A stretch of DNA of 64,000 nucleotides from Atherix ibis (taxonomy: Eukaryota; Arthropoda; Insecta; Diptera; Athericidae). The stretch lies in assembly GCA_958298945.1 (NCBI GenBank), contig OY282609.1, positions 55,834,220 to 55,898,219 of the forward strand, written 5' to 3'. The notes under the pieces were generated by a model. It was given only the letters and a program-made list of their open reading frames with translations, was not told the DNA's origin and did no database searches. Positions 27,601 through 42,600 of this stretch are shown in pieces. The first letter of the stretch is position 1; every line of letters starts with the position of its first letter. The translations under genes and the position numbers were made by a program.

Positions 27601-30600
27601 AAGAAGAAAAGAAAAAAAAATTACAAATAATGTAAGATGAAAAGAATAACAAATATGGGAAAGGATTTGTATTAAAGAGGGTAAAGGTATGATGACTTCT
27701 GAGAGGAGAATAAAAATAATAAACAAATCAAGGTGAAAGGTGAGAGCGAATGGGACAGTATGAGATAGACAGAGAATAATCTATTCAAGTAAAAAAATAC
27801 AAAATAAAAAGAAATAATCAATATAAAAAGAAAGACATCTCAGCTGACAGAAAGTAAACTACAAAAATTTGGACCTCCACGGAGTTTACCAAACAGAAGA
27901 AGAATATCGTCAAATTAACAAAAAGGAAAATTTTTCACACATTCCATAGATCAACCAAAATCAGCGGGAAGATTTAAAGACTCTTGCGTTCGATGATGTC
28001 CAACAGTGCGTAGCACAAAACCCCTGCCACTTCGGAGGTATGGAAAGAAATCAAGGAAGACAGCATAAGGACTAATGAAGATGAACCTTTCTTTATTTTC
28101 ATTGCCTTCTCTTACTCTAGGCTATGCAGTTCTTCAGTTCATACAGAAAAAAAAGAACAAAAAAAAGATAGAAAAACTTTGCTAAGAATTTACTCTAAGG
28201 ACAATTCGCCACACTAAAGATCATTTAAAATAATATCGAAAATCATCCCGAAAAACAAAGACAACAACACTTTGAGGAAACAACCAATATGAAATCTTTC
28301 ATAACCCTGAGCCTGTTCTTAAGAAGGCAGCTAAAGATTTTGTCCATTTAAGAATGCAATAATCTGAAATACCCCTTCAAGTGTGTTGCCATTTTAGATT
28401 ATTTGATGTAATAATTTAATGCATGGGATAATGAAGAGGAACTTGGAAAGAGAGAATCAAAGCAGATTTTATAAAAAAAAAAAAAAACTAAATGTAAAAA
28501 TAAAACTAAATACAAAAAAAAAATTATTTTTTATGAAAAAAAGGAAGAAAAAAAATGCAAACTAAAAAATCGATCAATACTCGTAGATGATCTCCAATCT
28601 TCTGATTAAATGTGTACAAAGAAGACACAAACAGTCCTGGGTGTAGGTAATACTCCGCAGTTGGCCAATATTGCCATTAGGACTAAGGATATCATATAGA
28701 CGATTTAGCAGACTAAACTGTATATGGTCACATAAACTGACCTACAGAATTCACTCGATTGAAAGTAGGCTTGAGCTGGTGGCCAGCCTAGTGGGGTGTC
28801 CTCTTATCGCTAGACTTGTCGACAGATATTGTTGTTAAACGCACAGGGGTGCCGCACGGGCTATAGGCTATCGACATATTAATATGTTCAAAATCCAACT
28901 GGCATGGTACCATTACCATCCACCATCCAAAAGGCAAGGTACAACGCAGAACTATTACGGGTATCGATGAGGCTATTTTACGAAGAACAAGTGAACTGCT
29001 TGCTGGGTTTTGTCGTTCTCACATACCAGCATCCGAATTGATATGAATGAGTCTTCGAATCAGTTTTCATACATAAGAGATTATGTAAATTAATTTAAGG
29101 TAATCCGTATTTTTTTTTTCGTTTTACTTTTTCTTAATCGATCTTCAATTACTTTTCCATGTTTTGCTTGTAATGGCTAATGTTTGTATGAGTCCAAAGA
29201 TTGATAACCAATGAACCGTTAATTTACTTTTCGTATGTAGTACACAAGTGCATAAGTAAAAAGGATATTAACTAAAGTGGAATTATGCCAAGTGCAAAGA
29301 GAATAAAATTTGCATACATAAATATGTGTACATTATGGGATGGTATTCTTTTTACAATGGCAAGAAAGAGAAGGTGATAAAAAAAAGATGAAGAAAAAGA
29401 ATATTATAACCGATGACTTAATTAAGACACTAATTCGGTCGTTACACACCTAATCGGGATGATTTAACATAATTATGAGGATATTTGTTAATATTTCTTA
29501 GATAAATTCGTTTCGCTTAACGTAGCATCGATGAAGGATGAGTACCAATGATGAGAAGTTTATTGCCTTGTTCAGAACACTTCCATTTTCCTATAATAAT
29601 TTTATTGCCATTCGAATGTATTCCATTCGACTCTTGATGAAATACACCAAGTCCTATTGTATAAAAAGGGGGAAAAATATATATAAAAAAAACAAAAAAA
29701 AAACATAAGAATTCGTCTCAAATAAAGTTGTTGGTTTCACGTTGTGCGCTATGTTGTGTTTTCCTATCCTGAACAGAGTATATAAAGTGCATAAAAAGTT
29801 AGAGCAGAGCACCTACCGGGAATCCCGGAATTTCGGAATTCGATTATCCAAGAATTCTAACAACCAAAGACCAGAAGGAAGTTTTGGTTAGTCCGTGTAT
29901 AATTTACACACTGAGTCGATGGTTATTCTGTACATGTTCGACTTCGTTTTCTTTTTGAGATCGAATAGAAATCAATCATCATAAAATGGAAATTTTCCTT
30001 TTACATTTCCAGTCACCTAACCAATTTGGTTGGTATTGAACGATTGTTGTACGATATTCTACGATTCTACTGTTATACGGTGCTATACGATATTATACGG
30101 TTAGTTGCGTTGGGAATCTCAAGGGTATTTAGGATGCCTAAGTGTCAAATGGAGAGGAATCTTTTTTTCCTCGGTAGCAAAGACCTGTTCGATGTTATTG
30201 TCAACACTTCTGCGTATCGTTGTTGTTCGGTTTTGATTTACAATCTCTTCAATAAAACTGATCATTCATAAAATGATTTTTTTTTTTTTGGTGTGAATAA
30301 AAACACAGCAGGGTTACCTTTAAATAACTGAGAGAATACGGTGCAAATGATAGAGGAGTGATGATCCTGTTTGACTCCAAAAAATATGCACTTACGTGTA
30401 TGTAAAAATATTTTCGATATTTTGTATCTTAACGAAAAAGTTTGTTTTGTGTGACGATTCAGGCGATCTAAGTAGTTTTACTTACAGAAATTTATTTCTC
30501 TCCCTACCGCCCTTTGTATTCTGACTTGGATTGTTAAAAAAAAACACACCACAACACCATAGGGACTAATGTATCTTAAAAAAATTTCAATATTCTCAAG

Positions 30601-33600
30601 GCGACTGTCGAAGGTTATTAATCGATCCTGAGAGATTCACACATAATTTATGTACTTTTAAATTGATGATCATGATGATGATTACGATTTGTTGTGATGG
30701 TCATAGATGGAATTTTTATCCATTTTTATTATTATTATTATTGATTTTTCTTTATTTTTGTTTTGATGATTCATTAATATTTGATTTACTCTATGATTAA
30801 CGCTTTTAATATTATTATGATAAAATTTATTAATAATGAATTGTGAAAATTATTGATCAATCAATTATATTAATTTGACATTAACAAACAAATTAATGAA
30901 ATTATGGGCTAGATTTTGGATTTTAGGCTGATTTTCTTATAAATTTACTCTTTTATCAAATTAATTAAATATATTCCCATGTCGTATAAATACAATTGTT
31001 GTACGTACAAATTCATTTATTTTACTAACAACAAAAGCACTGATGCAAGAATAGTCTCTGTATTTTTATCAAAACCTGGTTGTAATGGTATAAAAATATT
31101 AATAGCAACTAAAACTTTTTAGGGATCATTAATTTAAATATTTTAAGATATTTCGGAGGTATTGTTTTTAGGACTTTTCTGTCTTTATCTAGAACGACAG
31201 AGAGAGTATTTTTGAAGCTTATTTTTATTGTAATAATCATATTAATATTTCGTCTATTTAAGTTTATTTACTTTTCCAATGAGTTTTTTTTCAAGATTCT
31301 TAAATATATATTTTTTTGCTAAAAATACCTTTTCTTAAATCACTACTGAAATTTTGAAAATTATTTAGAAGAAATCCCACACATTTTTTTTTTTGAAAAC
31401 TAAATAATTTTTTTTAATTTTTAATGTGTACGCATTTACTGAAAAGACAATTTTATGGAAATATGGAGTAAAGTTTGAAGACAAATTTAGAAAAGAATAA
31501 TTTTGATAATATTACAAGGGTCGTTCAATAAGTCCTTAGAAAATCCGAAAAATTGCGCTTGTAACATTATCGACAGGAAAGCTGTCAAAATTTCAGCTCG
31601 ATCCATAGCGTAGGTCAATTTCTATCGTCGATTAAAGTTAACGACATTTATTTGTGCATAACAATGGAAAAAAGCGAGTTTAGGGCTGTCATCAAACATC
31701 GCCAGTTGAGAGGCTTAAGCCCGAACCTCACATCTGCACCTGTGTTTGCGACGGTTTACAATTGGGTGAAATGAATCCACAAAAGATGAACATCGTTCAG
31801 GACGCCCAGTTGAGGTGTCTACTCCTGAAATCATCGAAAAAATCCACGATCTGATTTTGAACGATCGGCGAATTAAAGTGCGCGAATTAGTTGAAGCCAC
31901 GGGCATATCACAAGGTACAGTCGCTTCAATTTTGCATGAAAAATTGTCTGTGAAAACAATTTTGGCAAGATGGGTGCCGCGTTTGCTCTCAGAGGAGAAT
32001 AAGCGCAATCGTGCAGTGGACTTTGAGGCTATGTTGGCACTCTTTCATCGCAATCTTGCCGAATTCCTTCGTCGATATGTCACTGTGGACGAAACCTGGA
32101 TACACTACTACACTCCAGAAACGAAGAGACAGACATCACAGGGGATTTTCAAGGGTGAACGGGCTCGAAGAAGGCAAAAACTGTGCCATCAGCCGGCAAG
32201 GTGATGGCCACGGTCTTTTGGGATTCGCAGGGCATCATTTTTATCGACTACTTGGAAAAAGGAAAAACAATAACAGGAGGGTATTACGCGTCGTTATTGC
32301 AACGGTTGAGCGAGGAAATCAAAGAGAAACGCCCCCATCTGAAGAAAAAAAAATCCTCTTGCATCAGGACAATGCGCGTGTGCACACCTGCGCTGTTTCT
32401 ATGGCCAAAATTGTGGAATTGAGAATGGAATTGTTGCAGCATCCCGCTTATTCGCCAGATTTGGCCCCGAGTGACTATTTTCTTTTCCCCAATCTGAAGA
32501 AATGGCTTGGCGGACGACGGTTCACTTCCAACGAGAACGCCATTGCTCAAACGGATGAGTATTTTGCAGAACTTCCGAAATCCTATTTTTTGGACGGGAT
32601 AAAAATTTTGGAAAAACAGTTTTTTTCTATCTTTTTCTAAGGACTTATTGAACGACCCTCGTATTTTAAATAGCCGCAATTGTAGTAGTATTTATTTTAT
32701 CGTTTATTTCTATAATATTGCCTTGCTGAAGTATTTCAAAAATACCTTTTTCCACCTAATATTCAAGTGGTCTTATTTCTTTGTGTAATTTAATACTTTC
32801 ATATAAATTATGCACCCAGTAACTATTTGTCAATTAAATTTATATGTAAGAAAATCGTAAATGAAAGGCTATTTAGAAAACGTCCATTTAATGTTGAATT
32901 ATCTACTAACTACGAGTACTATTTCGAAGATGACTATTTTCAAGTTTTCCAGTACTATAATATTTATCATTCTTATATACTACAATGTACTTTGTAATTC
33001 TGCTATGTGGTAGTATTGAAGAAATGGTTTGGACTTGGAGTGAAAGCAACTGTAGATCTGTACAACTTTAGACCTCTTACTTCTTTCTTCACCACAACAC
33101 CTACCAATATTCTATCACATAGTCAAAGATTACCAATTCGTCTAATCGACTACTTGATGATATAAAGAGTAGAATCTCACGATAGCTGTAACAAGGCTCC
33201 CGATCCATGCTCTCCCAACATTCAGAGTTTATATACTCATACAACGAGTACACGTACCGAATCTGTCACATTCTATAGTAAAGTCCTGATATCAAGAAGT
33301 ATTCAGGCTTTTGGCAAAGGTAATTTATTGTATAGTCAATTGACATCTGAATGTAGGTAAGAGCTAAGAAGGAACAAAAAAGAAATTAAGTAAATAAGAT
33401 AAAAAGCACACGGCATGCTTATAAAAATGGTGCATGCACAACAAATTTCCATCTACACATCGATCCAACCGTTGTTGAGTGAGTTTAACCGGACTGAACC
33501 CAAAGCCTCACGAGTATTACTCACAGCTGTTGGCTGTATCTATCGAGGTGAAAATCTCCACTCTGAACTTACTATTCTGCAGAGTTTTACGTACACATAT

Positions 33601-36600
33601 ACGAGTATGTATATATTCGCCGTTAGTTGGATAATACACTTTAACAGTTTTCAAATCGAATACCTCTACTAACTTTCCATGGTTCTCAGGTATTTAAAAT
33701 CATTCAACAATTAATATCTGTTATATGACCGACCAAATAAATTCGCTCTACTGTTAAATATTAAAAGCCTTTCCATTCCCAATTGATTTCCTGTATATTT
33801 TTCGCTATATGAGTATACCGTCTTCCATATGATCTCAATGCAGTTTTAACTCTCTGGTAAATATGAACTTATATCTTAGTAGGATTTATGTTTTTTTCTC
33901 CACATTATATATTGTGTTCATATACGATGGTGGTCGTTGTCAGTATAAAAGACTTGCTCGGAATTTCTTTTATTTTTTTCTTATTATTATTATTATAACT
34001 AAAATTTTTTTTTCTCTGTACATTTCCAATCGTACGATAGTAAATATATTGTAACGCTTGAGTAATAGTATTTAATTTATTTTAAGTTATCGACATAAAG
34101 TGCCTTGTGTTCATATCGTCATTTCATTAAGTCGATAATTTATTACTTTTAAGTATGCTTACTGATTGACAGAATAACTATATCGAAATGAGTTGACATA
34201 TTTTGATAAATGATCTGTGCAAGTCTTCCTCACTTGGGCTTTTGGTTTTTGGCTATGTTTCTATTGATGAATGAGACAAGCAGCCGCAACAGCAGCAAAC
34301 GTGGCTACTACCACCATAAGTAGTATACATTTTGATTATTTAATTTCAATTATGGGGAAGCTTTCTTTTTCGAAATGTATTTAGAAATCTCCATGGACAT
34401 TTTCAAGCAAAAAGATCTTAGTTTTCTATGCTTAATAGTTATTTACCAGTAGTATTAATAGTTTCGATTGTATCCATTTTATATATAGCTAAAATGGGAT
34501 TTATTAGGCAACTTTTATATTGTTGTAATTTTTTTAAGTATAATATTTTTTATTAATGTCATTTGCTTGCTTCGATCAAAATTTTATTTTTTCTCTTTTC
34601 ACAATTTAAAAATAACACTTGAAAAAGAAAATGGTCTCTACGTTCAAGCTCTAACAACAATCCTAAATCAATTTCCTTCTTTTCAAAAAAACGAAATGTT
34701 CACGTAAATAAAAATATTAGGATTAGTCTTGCTTGATGTCGTCTCTTATTTATAAAAAGTTTTGACAACTTTCAAAAAAAAAAGGACAACAACAACTTAG
34801 TTCCTTAAGATTAACACTTGGGATTGCTTAGCACTTCAGATGACAGATGTTTGTTTTAAGAGAGTTAAGAGCAGCACGTGTATTTTCATATTTCTATCTT
34901 GAAAGTATTGTGATTGGTATCCAAATTTTATATTGAACATTGATGACATCTTTCACTTTGAATCACTTAAGAAAGGATCTTTGACAAAATTGTCAATTGT
35001 CCTCTCATTGATGCAACGAACCAAGGGATAATAACAAGAAGATAGTATCTTAAGAGGAAAATGGTAATAAAATTTTTTTTCTGCTTTTGCACTTACCTCG
35101 ATCGACAATTTTCCCAAATAGATTTTTGCCACGTAAAAAATTTCTTGTCGAACAATTCCATCGTCGATTGCGGAACTGATGTTGGCACTCTGATATCGCC
35201 AGATTGGCGCCTCTTACCAAAGCCATAAGGACACCTGGATTATCACGTACCAGCCGTCGTTGTTTACGTCGTAATGTGGAATGTATCGCTGGATCGATGT
35301 ATGTGATACCAGTCGTAAGTGGTGAGATATTATTTGGTTCACCGACTTTAGCAATTCCCCTGGAAAAATTACAAGAAAACAAATTTATTAAATGTTGAGA
35401 AAAGATGTTGTTTGTTTGTTTGTATTTAAGGTCATTTAGAAATATGCCAAGGGCTACTTTATAACGCCACGAACATGAAGCCATTTGACGACTTCATTAT
35501 AACTATATAGGGTAAAATAGTTACAGGCTTGTTAGATTTTGTAGAGCAGATATGGATACTTTTAAAAATTACAGAGGGAAATTCTATAGCAGAAATCCTG
35601 CTCATGGAGTAATTTTTGATCAGGTTGAATGTGTATATATATGTGAGTGATGATGAACAGAATGCCACAGAATTCGGAAGGGATGTTAAAAAGATTTACA
35701 AGTCCAGGTAATGGTGTAACCTATAGCTCTGTTAGTAGATATAGTAAATTAGGAATAACTATGATCACTGGGTTACGTAGGAATATTGCGCAAAGTTCCC
35801 AAATATCGCAGTACCTAAATCAAATCAATACTTCTATTACTAAGCGGCGCTAAGAGCTAGATATGGGCAACGAATGATGTTAGGGGCCGTAATACTATCA
35901 CTATTAAATGGGATCGCAACCCAATTAACGTTTTTGCAGTTCACAGCTCCCAATAATATAGACCTGATTTATAAGAGAAAATTTACACAAGGCAGTGCAT
36001 CCGTGAATAAAATCAGATCAGCAGTAGACTGCGTCCAGGTTTGATTAGTATTTGTTTAGGATTGCTTTTATGGATGTTTGAAAAGCTCAATATAAATATC
36101 CTAAAATTTTCTCAATAACAGTTGTTGTACGCTGTGGAGTAGTGATAAAAATAAATGAGAAAACCAAAAGGCGGAAGTTTTTGTTCTATGCTTTTTGGGA
36201 TTTTCTAAAATTTCAATAACTGAAATTTTCATATGATCATGTAGGGTAGAAATTGGAAGTATGTATATACGTGTACCATTTATAGTTAAAAAGTTATAAC
36301 TTTTAATTTTTTTAAAGAGCATATTTACTAATATTAATATTTAAAAAAAAATCAAAAAAACTTTTTTAAATTTGTATAAAAAAACAAAAAAAAAAAATCA
36401 ACCAACGAAACAAAACAAAATCAAACAAAATACTAACTTGTTGAATATATCAGGAAGTGTACTATTGTCAGTTTTGATTGCTTTGTAAATATACACTTAA
36501 ATGATTAAATATTTTTGTGGTCGGAGATTTAGCCCCTTTTCCCGAGGAACATCAAAAATTTTTTATTTACATTTGAGAAGAACTTTTTAAAAAAGAACAG

Positions 36601-39600
36601 GTGAAGAATATGCATCAAGCGTAAATAGTGTGTTTCCCTTTCTTTTAACACAATGAGGTAAAAATTAATAGTTTTTAAATAAATAGAAATGGTTATATAG
36701 GAAGAGGTCATACCAATGTAGGAAGAGGTTAAAGGTAATATACTTAAGAGTATTACAAGAATAAAAATAATATTCGTCGATAATGTCGAATAAGTAAATT
36801 CAAACAAAACAGAGTGAACCAGGAATTTTAAGACAAATATGTATAAAATTTCATCACCATATCTTCATTGTATTCTTCGTTTTTTTTTTAATATTTTGGA
36901 AAAAAATTTATTTATAAATAATTTGAAGAGTCTTAACTTTTACAGCACAATATCTACCTGTACGAATACTGGAGATCTTCCAAAAATGTCTTTGTAAAAA
37001 GGTATGCAACCTGTACTCTCTGTTGATATCAGCAGTAGTAAATTATGTAGAAATAGAGGAAAAGGTGACGAAGCAAATAAAATAAAAATATATAAAATCC
37101 TCTACTGGATATACAAAAGTCAAAAGATATGTACTCGTACATACTTATCAGCTGAGAAAATCCTCCGAAAAATATCACAAGTTTTTAAAATCGGGTTCAT
37201 CGCTTGTTTCGATGAAGTCTTTTGTTTCAGTTCATACTTCCTGTAATTTTTTAATACTCTTATTTTACGTTTTCGTCTATTACTATCACAAATTTAGGTT
37301 AGTTTTCTTCATAAATATAACAATATAGTTTTATATGAAAAAAAAAAATTATTAAAAAAAAAAACAGGAAGTAAATGTAAAATTAGTTGAAACAAAAAGT
37401 GAAATTTTTATGCAGTTACCATTTCTTATGAAAAGCATTTTATTTTAATATAATTTTCTTAAAAATTCAAAATTTTGGAGTAAAGGCAATCATTTTAAGT
37501 AGTTTGAGTATAATTCTGTTTTAGAAATTTGCCTACAAATATTTTATAAAAATAAAAAGAGACAGAAAAGCAAAAATAAAACAATTCATTATATGGTATT
37601 ATGGTGGCTACCATTTTAATTAATAAAATAGTAGCCCATAAAATAGTATATATTATCTAATAAATTTAAATAAATAATAAGCCAACACTAATAGTCTATT
37701 GTTAAAAAAACCAAATTTTTCTAATTGTGTGAGATCTTTCCTACAAGTATCTATGGATTAATTTTCAGGTCTCTAACCTTCCATAAAAAATACCCAAAAC
37801 ACGTGCACTAAAAATTATATTTAATATTTGCCTATAATAATATTTTCATATCTTTGGTGGTCTTGAATATGAATGTTATCAATTAAAAAATTTCCGGTCT
37901 ATATTTCTTCATACTTGGTGTATGATTAAATTTGGGGAGACAATGCATTAAAACACTTAATAAGTGGAGATTAAGTCTTTTTTTTATATACCATCCACTA
38001 TATTTTTCTATAAAGTATAATAGATACTCTAGATAATTACAACATTTTTAAGGCAATAATACATTTTTGGAAAATATTGTAAATAAAAACAAAAATAGAA
38101 TGAAAATGATTCATCTTCTCTGTCTAAATATTTCAACAATCATACATACACTTACATACCTTCAATTGAATCACTATTAGTTTCATGGAAAATTCAACCC
38201 AAAATTTTAGTCATAATCTTATTTTTCAATTACTTTTATTTTTTTATTTGTCTGACTCATAACAACTCCCCATTTTCTCTCCAAACTCTATCAATCAATC
38301 AAATAATCATATTGGAGATCATTTTTGCTCAGATTTTCATTCTTACTTATCAGAATTATCATATTAAATATTTTTTTGATTTCCTATTTATTTTGCTTTG
38401 GCATCGCCAATTTACTGGTAGCTACTTACCATAGTTCTCTGGAACCTTAATTGTTTATTATTTAAAAATAAACAAATAAAATTTTATGCTCAAACTAACA
38501 GATCTGATCATCATGAATATTTCTATCACTATAGTAGTCATATCATTTAAAACTATTCATGGAAAACAAAATTGTTTATTAGCAAAAACACACTAAAAAC
38601 TATAACTACATTATAGCTTAGCAATGTCCTTTTTAGCAAATTTATATCAAACCAATCAGTTTTATAGCGCCGATAAATAAATCATTCACAACCTTAGTGC
38701 AATGATAGCCAATGACATAAAATAAGCAATCGGATCCATTTCTAAATTGGAGCGAATTTATTGGCAATTGTGTATTCAAGGCAAAAGAAGGAATTGTGTA
38801 CATCAAAAAAAAGTGGAACCATCTAAGATATGCTCGCAAATACAATGCAGCAACAGATCCAAAGAGATAAAAGATAAATGGAAATCTGCTAAAGATAAAG
38901 AGAGAGAGAAAAACTGAAAATGAATTTAAAAATAAAATCCTATAAAAACAGGATTGTATTAAATTCTTATAAAAACAGGATTGTATTGAATTTTTATGAT
39001 AAAAAAAAATTATGTTAGCTATGTTGGAATTTTTAACAGTTTTTTTTCTTCTATTTTTTCTTCGCAATCATTATAGTCGAATGGTTTTTATTAAACTATG
39101 TTGACTCCACTTTTGAATTCGAATTGAATTTTTCGTTATTTGATTTTACCAATCACGTACGAATCGAACACGGTAGTTATATGGTGTCTTCTAAATATCA
39201 CCATTGCGGGATCTTATGAATTTCAGATTCATTTGGTTGGGATTTGATGCCAAATGCACCATTCTACTGTGTTGTTATTATGGTGATTTTTGATCAATGG
39301 GTAAGTGGAGAAGAAGTGGTAAAGCGAAATTGTAAGGACACTGATGATAGTCTTTCGAAAATCATTAAAAATGCCACCAGCATTCAATTTTCAGAACAAT
39401 TTGGAGATGAATTTTGTATTGTCACCGATCGGGATCGATTTGGGCAATACTTGTACGTACGACTAAAAATTTTAAATGTGCCGTCAGTCTCTATCATGAT
39501 TATAGGTACCATAATCGATTTGGAGGTATTCCCAATTTACAAGACATTACAATTCAGGTATTCGAAAAGAAAGAGCGTGAAATCAAAACAATAATACACG

Positions 39601-42600
39601 ACAGCTTCTTGGTGGAGTATCGATTTTTTTTTCTCCAACTTTATAATATTTTACCTTTAAATTACTTTAAGCACTTGCGAAATTTACTACTAACAATTTC
39701 TAAATATGTAACCATTGTCCAAAAAAATATGAGACAAAAGACATTCATAAAATGAGTTTTTAATAAAACTGAATGAAACGAAATTAGCCAACAAAAAAGA
39801 AGGAACGCACAGAAAATTAAAACACTAAAATTTGCTTGTTTAGATTAAAAACTGAAATGCTTTAATGGAAGTGTAGTTGGACAAGAGATCTGAGGTAGTA
39901 TTTGTATGGAAAAAATGAAAACAAAGTGATTTTTGGTACGTGATGATCAAAATCATCATCATGATCTGTACAATGGTCCGCGGAGACTATACTATATATA
40001 TACATGTGTAGGCACAATATAATAATACCAAATCGTATTCTAGAATATTACTGGACTTACTCGTATTCTTCTGGAATAAGAATCGTTCTCCAAAAAAATC
40101 TAAGGAAAAAAAACGAATCTTTTGAAAGATTTTCACTGCGTGTGCTCCCCGAAAAAAAGTTGAATTTGAAGTAATTTTTATGGTTTTGAAGTAATTTTTT
40201 TTTTGAAGTTTTGTAGATCGTCTTTACGAGTACATATGCACGTACATTTGTAAAAACACATTCCATTAAGATTTATACGTTTCAATTTGTTATTAAATCA
40301 AAAGGTGCCCGCGCACAGATCCAAATCGGATGAAACTTCTACTAGCCATGAATACTGAATTAAATCGAAGGTGTTTCATTTTCATTTGTTCACTTCGAAT
40401 TAAATTAAATCACTTTGAATAAGATGTTAGCTCTGATATTTTGGATATTTTGATTAAAATGCTTTTTATCTACTTTTTCAAAAATAATTTTTTTTTTTTT
40501 TTTGGTATACTTTGGCAAAATTTTTATTTTTAAAAGTTTTTTTATTTTCGCGTTTTTTTAACTTTTTGTTTCAGGATTAGAAGACTATTTTAGGGCAAAT
40601 TGTATTAAATGGAAACTAATAATAATTAAAATTTAATTAATCACTTTTGGGATTATACAGAAAGTTCTATTTCTCCAATCAATTTTGGGTTATTCTAAAA
40701 AAAAATCAACCAAAGCTTATGTGGCGAATTCGAAATAAAATATTCAATTGGCAAACAATTTTTTTTATTTTAGGGAAATTTTCTAAATTTAATGTTTTGA
40801 AAAATCCCTTAGATATGTACTAAGAGATAGTTATTCGGATTTATTCTTCTTCCATATTTTAATCTAACTCAAATGAGTCAATTTTTAATAAGAAATTTGA
40901 AAGGATTGGAAATTTAATATATTAAATGTAATAACATTTTACAAAATTATTGTATGATAGTAAATCTACTGTCCGATAGTGGACAATCCATACAAAAAAG
41001 ATAAATAAAGTTAGTTAAAAATCTATAAAATAGAGAAGAATACGAGGTCTGCTCAAAAAGTATCGCAAATTTAGAATTTCCGCGGGTTACGTATATTCGA
41101 TTTGTGCTTTTTTGTGGCGTTATGTTGGTACCCATGTTTTTCACTTATGTTGACAAGTTTGGCCATTTTGAATGTTCAGTTAATTTTTGACAGCGGCTTT
41201 GTTTGCACGTGTTTTGGGATGTCTTCGATTTTTGCCCATTTTCGACCAAAAACAGCATCGCATTAACATTGCTAAAGAGCTGTTTACCCAAATTTGTAGC
41301 TCCAGAGGGTCATATCTGGTGACGAATCATGGGTTTATGGTTATGACGTGGAAACCAAAGCTCAATCATCCCAATGGAAGCTGCCACACGAGCCAAGACC
41401 GAAAAAAGCGCGCTAAGTTCGGTCAAATGTGAAGGTTTGTTTGGCTTACAGTTTTCTTCGATTACAGGGGCGTGGTACATCATGAGTTCTTGCCACAGGG
41501 TAGAACGGTCAATAAGGAATATTATCCGCAAGTTATGTGCAAGTTGCGTGAAGCAATCCGCCAAAAACGGCTGGATTTGTGGAAGAACAAAAATTGGCTT
41601 TTGCACCATGATAACACCCCCGCTATTTTTTTGGTGGCAAATTTTTGGCCAAAAACAATACACTAATAATGCCGTAGCCACCGTATTCCCCAGATCTGGC
41701 TCTCTGTGACTTTTTCTTGTTCCCGAAACAGATTCTTTGATCAATTTTTTGGAATGTGCAAAAATCGAAGACGAGCCAAAACACGTGCAAGCAAAGCAGC
41801 TGTCAAAAATCAACTGAAGATTTAAAATTGCCGAACTTGTTGGCATAAGTGGTAGGCATTTGTACCAACATAATGCAACAAAAAAATCAAAAATCGAATA
41901 TACGTAGCCCGCGGATATTCAAAATTCGCGATACTTTTTGAACAGACCTCATATTTACCAAAACTGAGAAGTTTTTGAATAAAAATATTCTGAAAGCTGC
42001 ATTTGGAAAATTTACACAAAAGTGCTTATAGTAAATTATCAATCACGTAAACATAATCTTATGTGATCGTGTGTAGACCTATGACATTGGGTACTGGGAG
42101 TATGGCAAATATGCACTTTAGTAAATTTACTAAAGTTAACGTGGCAATCTTTCTCATATTGTCTTACGGTAGGTACGCTCCTATGTGATGGCATGGATGC
42201 GATATGGTAGACTGATACTATTGTAGAAGATCGCGTAAGATCGAAACGTTTTGGTAATACTAATGAGTATAATACTATACGCATTTTTATAAAAAAACTC
42301 AACTGAGCCTACAAACAATAAAAGGTAGTTATCTATTTAACTGAGCAGTGAGTTATTCTTATATTGTGTCAGCAATCTGATCTGAAATTCTGCTCAGTCA
42401 TATGAGAATCAGAATTTACTATCAAGTCTGTGTATATAGTGCAATTCACTTTGAACGGGATCCATTTATTTTATATATACGCCTATATCAATCGTCATGT
42501 ATAGAGACTAACTGCAATACTAATTTTTGCTAGTCTAGACATACTAGATAACATTTTTAAAAACACGTGGTTTGCACAAAATATTTATTAATTCAATTAA

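Larger units (their letters stand above)
19440..35096 (-). other. wg: wg intron 2
   Basis: This intron of about 15.7 kb contains a mariner copy (31515-32661), a LINE RNase H relic near 23400-24100, a weaker similar relic near 28640-29050, a short palindrome at 23029-23054 and a 74-codon ATG-initiated ORF at 25822-26046. The rest is AT-rich sequence in which I recognise nothing. Confidence 0.85.

Noticed and set aside
33415..33672. + strand ATG-started ORF of 85 codons in wg intron 2
   Set aside because: No domain, no ordered features, and a length expected by chance in a window of this size.
38642..39067. Minus-strand ORF of 141 codons in wg intron 1
   Set aside because: It begins at TTG, is dominated by Phe, Ile, Leu and Tyr from AT-rich DNA, and its length is inflated by an in-frame 27-bp tandem duplication. 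No family is recognisable.
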